A stretch of 64,000 nucleotides of DNA, from contig NZ_FZNS01000009.1 of NCBI RefSeq assembly GCF_900188255.1, positions 1 to 64,000 of the forward strand, in the 5' to 3' direction. Below, piece after piece: positions 58,199-64,000 of the stretch. The first letter of the stretch is position 1. Each line of letters begins with the position of its first letter. A program made the position numbers and the translations under genes. The notes under the pieces were generated by a model. That model was not told the origin of the DNA. It searched no databases and saw nothing but the letters and a program-made list of their open reading frames with translations. This stretch comes from Hymenobacter mucosus. GTDB lineage: Bacteria > Bacteroidota > Bacteroidia > Cytophagales > Hymenobacteraceae.

Positions 58199-59962
58199 AT
58201 GCTCCGGACTCATACTTGCGGCGAACTTCGCCCCGAACACGTTGGTCAAACCGTTACGCTCTGCGGCTGGGTACAGCGTACCCGCGATAAAGGCGGCATT
58301 TTGTGGGTAGACTTGCGCGACCGGTACGGCCTGACCCAGCTGGCTTTGGAGGAAGGCGTAGAAACGGCCGAAGTACGGGAGCAAGCCCGCCAACTGGGCC
58401 GCGAGTTTGTGCTCTGCGTAACGGGCCGCGTAGCCGAGCGCCACTCCAAAAACGATAAGATGCCCACCGGAGCCATCGAAATCCGCGTGGAGAAACTAGA
58501 GGTGCTCAACCCCGCCAAGCTGCCGCCCTTCCTCATTGAAGACGAAACTGACGGTGGCGACGACCTGCGGATGAAGTACCGCTACCTCGACCTACGTCGT
58601 AACACAGTGCGCCAAAACCTCATGCTGCGTCACCGCGTGGCTCAGGCTACCCGGCGCTACCTCGACGGACAGGAATTTATTGAAGTAGAAACTCCCGTTC
58701 TCATCAAGAGTACGCCCGAAGGTGCCCGCGACTTTGTGGTGCCCTCCCGCATGAATCCGGGCGAGTTTTACGCCCTGCCCCAGAGCCCCCAAACCTTCAA
58801 ACAACTGCTGATGGTATCGGGCTTCGACCGGTACTTTCAGATTGTGAAGTGCTTCCGCGACGAGGACTTGCGCGCTGACCGCCAGCCAGAATTCACGCAA
58901 ATTGACTGCGAAATGTCGTTTGTGGAGCAGGAAGACATTCTTAACACGTTCGAGGGCTTAGTGCAGTACTTGTTCCGGGAAGTGAAAAACCTGGAAATCG
59001 GTACGCTGCCCCGCATGACGTATGCCGATGCCATGCGTTACTACGGCAACGATAAGCCAGACACGCGTTTTGAAATGCGTTTCGTGGAGCTGAATGACAT
59101 TGTGAAAGGCCACAACTTTCCCGTGTTCGACAATGCCGGCCTAGTAGTGGGTATTAATGCTAGCAATTCGGCCAGCTACACGCGCAAGCAGCTCGACGAA
59201 CTGACGGAGTTTGTGAAGCGTCCGCAACTGGGTGCTACGGGCTTGGTGTACGCCCGCGTAGAAGCGGACGGCACGGTGAAATCGTCGGTTGATAAGTTTT
59301 ACTCCCAGGAAGTACTGCAGCAGTGGAAAGCAGCTTTCAATGCCCAGCCCGGCGACTTGCTGCTAGTACTGGCCGGCGAGCCAAACAAAACTCGCAAGGC
59401 CCTCTCGGAGCTACGCCTGGAAATGGGACAGCGCCTGGGCCTGCGCGACAAGGATACCTTCTCGGCACTGTGGGTTGTTGACTTTCCCTTGCTCGAATAC
59501 ATTGAAGAGGAAGGCCGCTACTTTGCTATGCACCACCCCTTCACCTCCCCCAAGCCCGAGGACGTGCCGCTGCTGGATAACCCTGATACCATTGGGGAAG
59601 TACGCGCCAATGCCTATGATATGGTAATCAACGGGGTGGAAGTAGGTGGGGGCTCTATTCGCATCCACGACCGCGCCGTGCAGGCCCGGATGTTTGGGCT
59701 GCTTGGCTTTAGCCCCGAGGAGGCGCAGGCTCAGTTTGGCTTTCTGCTCGACGCCTTCGAGTACGGCGCGCCACCCCACGGCGGCATTGCTTTTGGTTTC
59801 GACCGTCTCTGCAGCCTCTTCGGCGGAGCCGACTCCATTCGGGACTTCATTGCCTTTCCAAAAAACAACTCCGGCCGCGACGTGATGATCGACTCACCCT
59901 CGCAGATTTCGGGTGCTCAGCTCAAAGAATTGAGCATTAAAACAGATGTGGTAGCGAAGTAA
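58199..59962 (+). CDS. aspS: Aspartyl-tRNA synthetase, bacterial type
   Basis: The 587-residue class II synthetase has an N-terminal OB anticodon-binding domain ('VTLCGWVQRTRDKGGILWVDLRDRYG'), motif 1 ('FIEVETPVLIKSTPEGARDFVVP'), motif 2 ('YFQIVKCFRDEDLRADRQPEFTQID'), the bacterial GAD insertion (about 290-410), and motif 3 ('GIAFGFDRL'). Full length. The ATG at 58199 is the typical start, giving MLRTHTCGELRPEH. Confidence 0.96.
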   Translation: MLRTHTCGELRPEHVGQTVTLCGWVQRTRDKGGILWVDLRDRYGLTQLALEEGVETAEVREQARQLGREFVLCVTGRVAERHSKNDKMPTGAIEIRVEKLEVLNPAKLPPFLIEDETDGGDDLRMKYRYLDLRRNTVRQNLMLRHRVAQATRRYLDGQEFIEVETPVLIKSTPEGARDFVVPSRMNPGEFYALPQSPQTFKQLLMVSGFDRYFQIVKCFRDEDLRADRQPEFTQIDCEMSFVEQEDILNTFEGLVQYLFREVKNLEIGTLPRMTYADAMRYYGNDKPDTRFEMRFVELNDIVKGHNFPVFDNAGLVVGINASNSASYTRKQLDELTEFVKRPQLGATGLVYARVEADGTVKSSVDKFYSQEVLQQWKAAFNAQPGDLLLVLAGEPNKTRKALSELRLEMGQRLGLRDKDTFSALWVVDFPLLEYIEEEGRYFAMHHPFTSPKPEDVPLLDNPDTIGEVRANAYDMVINGVEVGGGSIRIHDRAVQARMFGLLGFSPEEAQAQFGFLLDAFEYGAPPHGGIAFGFDRLCSLFGGADSIRDFIAFPKNNSGRDVMIDSPSQISGAQLKELSIKTDVVAK

Positions 59963-59989
59963 GATAGTACTAGATTATTTCTACTATGA

Positions 59990-60021
59990 GTAGCGGCGCC
60001 CGAGTATTCGGACGCCGCTAC
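59990..60021. terminator. Terminator between aspS and the LacI regulator
   Basis: GTAGCGGCG pairs with CGCCGCTAC; an inner CCGA/TCGG extends the stem with an unpaired base. It lies between convergent genes; CGCGTTTTA follows on the plus strand. Confidence 0.65.
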
Positions 60022-60044
60022 GCGTTTTACGCCCGCCTATCCGG

Positions 60045-61070
60045 TTAGGCAGGCTTAGGCGCCGAAGAGTCCCGAACGACTAGTTGGGTAGTGAGGATGG
60101 TTTGGCGCGGGGCTGGGTGAGTGGCTGCTCGGGCTTGCTCCAAGAAAAGCAGGGCGGCTTCTTGGCCGATTTCTACTGTGGGGTGCATTACCGAAGTAAG
60201 GGTAGGCTCGACTACGGTAGCATGAAACTCATCGGTAAACCCAACCAGGGCTACATCCTGCGGGATACGCAGGCCTTGGCGCTTAAGCTCCTTCATGGCG
60301 GCAAAGGCCGTGGTGTCATTCACACCAAATATGGCATCGGGACGGTTAGGCAGGGCCAGGAGGCGTTGGGTGGCGGCGGTGGCACTGGCAATACTAAGGT
60401 CGCAGTGCACCAGGAGGCTTTCCTCGAAGGGCAAGCCACACGCAGCCAAGGCCTGTTGGTAGCCTTCAATACGCTCCTGGGTGATGTTGAGAGAAGCTGG
60501 CCCGGCAATGTGCGCAATGCGCCGGTAACCGCCTTCAAAAAAATGACGTGTGATGCGCCGCGCCGCTTCTTGATTGTCGACCACTACCGTGGCTACCTCC
60601 GTAGCGCGGCACACCCGGTCGAAAAATACTAGGGGCACTTCCGCGTCTAGCAACGCGTCAAAATGCGCGTACTCTTGGGTTTCTTGTGCCAGGCACATAA
60701 TGATGCCATCTACCCGCAGCTTGAGCAGATCGGCCAAGCATTCCTTTTCCTTCTGGTAGCTTTCATAGCTGCTCCGAATTACAATGTGGTAGCCGTGTTC
60801 ATTGGCTACGCGCTCGATACCACTGATAATGGAGGCGAAGAAGTGCGTAACCAAGTCGGGCACGATGACGCCGATAGTATAGGTTTGACTACGCAGCAAC
60901 CCCATAGCTAGCGGATTGGGGCTGTACTGTAGCTCCTGGGCCAGCAGCTGCACCTTGCGGGTAAGCTCAGGGCTGATATCGGGGTGGTTGCGCAAGGCCC
61001 GCGAAACCGTTGACATGGACACGCTCAGGGCTTGGGCTAGAGTTTTTAAGGAAACGGGCCGTTTGCGCAT
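60045..61070 (-). CDS. LacI/GalR-family transcriptional regulator
   Basis: The 341-residue protein has an N-terminal helix-turn-helix and hinge ('SLKTLAQALSVSMSTVSRALRNHPDIS', 'LQYSPNPLAMGLLRSQ') and a periplasmic-binding-protein-like effector domain ('IGVIVPDLVTHFFASIISGIE', 'VPLVFFDRVC', 'PDAIFGVNDTTAFAAMKELK'). It is divergent from the sugar oxidation genes and probably represses them until the sugar or a pathway intermediate binds. The adjacent paired palindromes are its likely site. Confidence 0.92.
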   Translation of the reverse strand: MRKRPVSLKTLAQALSVSMSTVSRALRNHPDISPELTRKVQLLAQELQYSPNPLAMGLLRSQTYTIGVIVPDLVTHFFASIISGIERVANEHGYHIVIRSSYESYQKEKECLADLLKLRVDGIIMCLAQETQEYAHFDALLDAEVPLVFFDRVCRATEVATVVVDNQEAARRITRHFFEGGYRRIAHIAGPASLNITQERIEGYQQALAACGLPFEESLLVHCDLSIASATAATQRLLALPNRPDAIFGVNDTTAFAAMKELKRQGLRIPQDVALVGFTDEFHATVVEPTLTSVMHPTVEIGQEAALLFLEQARAATHPAPRQTILTTQLVVRDSSAPKPA

Positions 61071-61181
61071 GCGCGGAGTGGAGGTAAGGTGCTACCAGAA
61101 GGCGGTAGACAAAGTGGAAATGCAAGGTCGTAACACTTCTTAACACTTCCGCACGGGTGCGGAATAGCTCGGGGGCAACAA

Positions 61182-61207
61182 CGCAAAGCTTTGCGCAAAG
61201 CTTTGCG
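61182..61207. promoter_or_regulatory. Two overlapping palindromic operators for the LacI regulator
   Basis: The perfect 14-bp palindrome CGCAAAGCTTTGCG occurs at 61182-61195 and again at 61194-61207, sharing two bases, a 12-bp repeat. A separate inverted repeat TTCCGCA/TGCGGAA flanks at 61147-61164. The centre is AGCT rather than the CG common in LacI sites. Its position between the regulator and the sugar operon points to an operator. Confidence 0.7.
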
Positions 61208-61338
61208 GAATTATATACCTGCCAAGCACTTGCGAAGCTCCGGGAAGCCCTTCATCTTGCTTGCAAGCCTACGCTGGAAACGGCCCCTATAGCCAGGCAA
61301 GCTACCCCGCACTTTCCTCCCACCCACTTTTTCTACCC

Positions 61339-62271
61339 ATGGATTACCGACCCCTCGGCACTACTGGCCTGCACGTTTCCGCCCTAAGCTTGGGTGCTTC
61401 CTCCCTGGGTGGCGTCTTCCACAACATCGACGAGAATAAAGGTATTGATACGGTATGCACGGCCGTGGAACAGGGTATCAACTTCATTGATGTATCGCCC
61501 TACTATGGTTTTCTGAAAGCCGAACAAGTACTGGGACGAGCCCTGCGCCAAATTCCTCGGGAGCAGTATTACCTGTCTACTAAGGTGGGCCGCTACGGCC
61601 AAGACGGCGTAAAAAGCTGGGACTATAGCGGCTCCCGCGCCATCCGTAGCGTGGAAGAAAGCCTGGCCCGTCTGCACGTTGACTACATCGACCTGATTAA
61701 CGTGCACGATATTGAGTTTAGTGACCTACAGCAGGTAATCAACGAAACCCTCCCGGCCCTCCATTCCTTAAAGGAGGCAGGAGTAGTAAAGCACGTGGGC
61801 ATCACGGGGTTGCCACTGGCGTTATTTCAGCAGGTAATTGACCAGACGCCCGCCGGTACGGTAGAAACGGTGCTGTCTTTCTGCCACTACTGCCTTAATG
61901 ATACTACCCTGGCCGACTACGTAGAGTACTTGAAGGCGCACAACGTAGGTATTATCAACGCGTCGCCCCTGGCTATGGGCATGCTTTCGGAGCGAGGAGC
62001 GCCGGAGTGGCACCCCGCATCGGTCGAACTGAAGCAGTACGCGCGGCAAGCGGCAGCTTTCTGCATGAGCCAAGGGTACCCCATCGAGAAACTGGCTATT
62101 CAGTTTGCTGTGAGTCACCCAAGTATTGCTACCACATTGGTGAGTACAGCGCGGCCCGAGGCTATTCGGCAAAATATTGCCTGGGCCACCGAACCCATAG
62201 ATACCGAACTGCTGGAGCGGGTGCAACAAATTCTGCAACCTGTGATGAGCGAAACTTGGGAAAACTCCTGA
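61339..62271 (+). CDS. Aldo/keto reductase (probable L-fucose/L-galactose dehydrogenase)
   Basis: The 310-residue protein has the aldo/keto reductase tetrad Asp51, Tyr56, Lys82 and His113 ('INFIDVSPYYG', 'STKVGRYG', 'LINVHDIE'). The 'PLGTTGLHVSALSLGASSLGGVF' start and 'NASPLAMGML' resemble the L-galactose/L-fucose (D-threo-aldose) dehydrogenase group, which oxidises the sugar to its lactone. A downstream permease and lactonase support this role. The ATG at 61339 is preferred over a start inside the regulatory region. Confidence 0.85.
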   Translation: MDYRPLGTTGLHVSALSLGASSLGGVFHNIDENKGIDTVCTAVEQGINFIDVSPYYGFLKAEQVLGRALRQIPREQYYLSTKVGRYGQDGVKSWDYSGSRAIRSVEESLARLHVDYIDLINVHDIEFSDLQQVINETLPALHSLKEAGVVKHVGITGLPLALFQQVIDQTPAGTVETVLSFCHYCLNDTTLADYVEYLKAHNVGIINASPLAMGMLSERGAPEWHPASVELKQYARQAAAFCMSQGYPIEKLAIQFAVSHPSIATTLVSTARPEAIRQNIAWATEPIDTELLERVQQILQPVMSETWENS

Positions 62272-62417
62272 GAACTGCCCCCAAGCTGTGGTGGCTTTGC
62301 AAAGAGTCCGCCAAGCTCTACGGCAAACCTGCTGCTCCTTACCTACCCTAGAACAAGGCCGGTAGCCAGCTTGGTACTGTTACTACGCACTTTCCGCTCC
62401 CCCTACACCTCCCGCCC

Positions 62418-63668
62418 ATGAGTACCCGCAAAAGCGTCTTTGCCGTTGGCCTGATTACGTCCCTGTTCTTTCTTTGGGGCTTTGCGCTCAACCTGAACCC
62501 CATTCTTATTCCTCACCTCAAGAAAGCCTGTCAGCTGACGGATGCACAGTCGGCGTTTATTGACTCGGCTTCCTACGTCGCCTATTTTCTGCTGGCTCTT
62601 CCAGCCGGGCAGTTTATGAAGCGCTACGGCTACAAGGGTGGTATTTTGGTAGGGCTACTGTTATTCGCGTTGGGAGCTTTTCTGTTTTACCCCGCGGCAG
62701 CGGCTCGCTCCTACGTGTTCTTCCTGAGTGCCCTGTTCGTTATTGCCTGTGGCCTCACGTTCCTGGAAACGGCTGCTAATCCCTACATCACCGTGCTAGG
62801 CGACCCGAGCGGTGCCACCCAGCGCATCAACTTCGCGCAGTCTTTCAACGGGCTGGCCTCCACGCTGGCGCCGTTTCTGGGTGGGTTGTTCATCTTATCG
62901 GGCAAGACCCTGACGGCCCAGCAGGAAGCCAGCATGACGGCCCCCCAGCTGACCGCATATCTAGATGCGGAAGCCGCCACGGTGCAGGTGCCTTACCTAC
63001 TCATTGGAGGGGTAGTGTTGCTGGTAGCCGTGCTGCTCTACTTCACCCGCCTGCCCGACATCATTGAAACCGACACAGCCGGGGAGGAGGGGCGCTCTAT
63101 TCTCCAGGAGAAAAACCTGCTGCTAGGGGTGATGGCGCAGTTTTTCTACGTGGGCGCGCAAGTGTGCGTGAGTAGCTTCTTTATCCGGTTTGCGGGCCGC
63201 GTAGCCGGCATTGGGGAGAAACAGGCCGCCTTGTATCTGGCCGGCGCGCTGCTAGGCTTCATGGTAGGGCGCTTCATTGGCACTCTGCTGATGCGCTACG
63301 TGGCCGCGTCGCGGCTGCTGGCCTTGTATAGCTTGCTCAACTTTTTTCTGGTGCTGTTGGCCGTAGTTCTGCCTGGCAAGCTGTCGGTGTATGCGCTGCT
63401 GGCGGTAGAGTTTTTCATGTCCATCATGTTTCCTACCATCTTCTCACTGAGCATACGTGGGCTGGGCGCCAAAACTAAGGAAGGCTCATCCTTGGTGATT
63501 ATGGCTATTGTAGGTGGGGCAGTATTCCCCGTCATTATGGGCCGCGTGTCTGATATGACCAGTATTCAGGTGGCCTACATCGTGCCGGCCCTCTGCTTTC
63601 TGGTCGTGTTCTACTTTGCCCTTAAAAACAGCAGCGTAAAGAAAATTACGCTGGTAGCCGCGCACTAA
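62418..63668 (+). CDS. fucP: FucP-type sugar:H+ symporter
   Basis: The 416-residue MFS protein has twelve membrane segments. It matches the FucP family: 'LITSLFFLWGFALNLNPILIPHLKKA', 'FLETAANPYITVLGDP' with 'RINFAQSFNGLAS', and 'MFPTIFSLSIRGLG'. It would bring L-fucose or a related sugar in with protons. The start is 146 bases after the reductase gene, and the next gene begins 3 bases after its stop. Confidence 0.88.
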   Translation: MSTRKSVFAVGLITSLFFLWGFALNLNPILIPHLKKACQLTDAQSAFIDSASYVAYFLLALPAGQFMKRYGYKGGILVGLLLFALGAFLFYPAAAARSYVFFLSALFVIACGLTFLETAANPYITVLGDPSGATQRINFAQSFNGLASTLAPFLGGLFILSGKTLTAQQEASMTAPQLTAYLDAEAATVQVPYLLIGGVVLLVAVLLYFTRLPDIIETDTAGEEGRSILQEKNLLLGVMAQFFYVGAQVCVSSFFIRFAGRVAGIGEKQAALYLAGALLGFMVGRFIGTLLMRYVAASRLLALYSLLNFFLVLLAVVLPGKLSVYALLAVEFFMSIMFPTIFSLSIRGLGAKTKEGSSLVIMAIVGGAVFPVIMGRVSDMTSIQVAYIVPALCFLVVFYFALKNSSVKKITLVAAH

Positions 63669-63671
63669 GCC

Positions 63672-64000
63672 ATGACCCACGAACCATCAGCACTGCTGAA
63701 AATTGATGCCCACCAGCACTTCTGGCAGTATAACCCGGTACGCGACGCTTGGATTGACGAGCCCATGGCCGCTATTCAGCGCGACTTTCTCCCGCCCGAC
63801 CTAGCACCCTTGCTCCGTCAGCATGGCTTTGCCGGAAGCGTGGTGGTGCAATCCGATCAGTCGGAAGCTGAAAATGACTTTCAGCTACGCCAAGCCGATC
63901 AGTATGAATTCATTAAAGGCGTAGTAGGTTGGGTAGATTTGCAGGCCGCTGCTGTGGCGGAGCGGTTGGCCTACTACCAGCAGTTTCCAAAGCTGAAAGG
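63672..64000 (+). CDS. Amidohydrolase-family lactonase (partial, probable L-fuconolactonase)
   Basis: Only the first 109 codons are inside the window. They read 'KIDAHQHFWQYNPVRDAWID', with the metal pair H14-x-H16, then 'DLAPLLRQHGFAGSVVVQSDQSEAEN' and 'IKGVVGWVDLQA'. This is the L-fucono-/L-rhamnono-lactonase branch of the amidohydrolases, which open the lactone made by the dehydrogenase. It begins 3 bases after fucP, so the two are co-transcribed. The rest continues to the right. Confidence 0.85.
   Translation, partial: MTHEPSALLKIDAHQHFWQYNPVRDAWIDEPMAAIQRDFLPPDLAPLLRQHGFAGSVVVQSDQSEAENDFQLRQADQYEFIKGVVGWVDLQAAAVAERLAYYQQFPKLK

Noticed and set aside
1..64000. CRISPR arrays, insertion sequences, prophage genes, tRNA genes
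   Set aside because: I looked for regularly spaced repeats, transposase or integrase motifs and tRNA T-loop patterns and saw none. No program was run, so a missed tRNA is possible.

Overview
The window looks like a chromosomal segment of a Hymenobacter-type bacterium (Bacteroidota, Cytophagales). This is inferred from four things: high GC for the phylum; type IX secretion (T9SS) genes (porU, porV, porZ) with a T9SS cargo protein; repeated TAnnTTTG-like -7 promoter elements just ahead of genes; and family-level resemblance of most proteins to Bacteroidota versions. I see no phage, insertion sequence, CRISPR array or tRNA. The window opens on the 3' end of a 5S rRNA gene and its terminators, so a ribosomal RNA operon lies to the left.

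Layout. 0.3-6.8 kb, minus strand: porU, porV and a catalytically dead M16 peptidase homologue. 6.9-8.4 kb, minus: phosphatidylserine synthase and a metallo-beta-lactamase hydrolase. 8.5-13.0 kb, plus: an FAD oxidoreductase and a large beta-propeller/outer-membrane-barrel protein. 13.2-19.1 kb, plus: cytochrome c maturation genes ccmB, C, D, E and F, with an unknown secreted protein between E and F; CcmE carries the rare CxxxY haem-binding motif. 19.4-22.2 kb, minus: a 937-residue T9SS cargo protein. 22.4-27.3 kb, plus: a DUF2520 protein, a ferredoxin-iscX pair, kdsC, a cold-shock gene, a UbiA prenyltransferase and an Omp85-type barrel.

27.5-31.3 kb holds a compact accessory cluster: a GT2 glycosyltransferase (plus) converging on acyl-CoA dehydrogenase, PIG-L deacetylase and NodS-like methyltransferase genes (minus). 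The deacetylase, N-methyltransferase and glycosyltransferase combination recalls Nod-factor chemistry. It is my best candidate for an undescribed pathway. 31.6-39.5 kb, plus: purH, then the rod-shape set mreB, mreC, mreD, mrdA (PBP2) and rodA. 39.6-43.6 kb: two polytopic membrane proteins with overlapping 3' ends, a proline-rich conserved hypothetical and a second 2Fe-2S ferredoxin. 43.9-47.8 kb, plus: thymidine kinase, porZ and recO.

47.9-52.8 kb, minus: five consecutive FKBP-type prolyl isomerase genes with envelope signals, then a DHH phosphoesterase. 53.1-60.0 kb: ndk, a nucleoside MFS transporter, sodA, tadA, two small exported proteins and aspS. 60.0-64.0 kb: a LacI-family regulator divergent from a probable L-fucose (or related L-sugar) oxidation operon (aldo/keto reductase, FucP-type permease, truncated lactonase), with two overlapping copies of a 14-bp palindrome between them as the likely operator.

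Protein start sites were often moved downstream of the longest open frame, because the longest frames begin inside promoter elements or upstream genes. All family assignments come from reading motifs; no database search was run.
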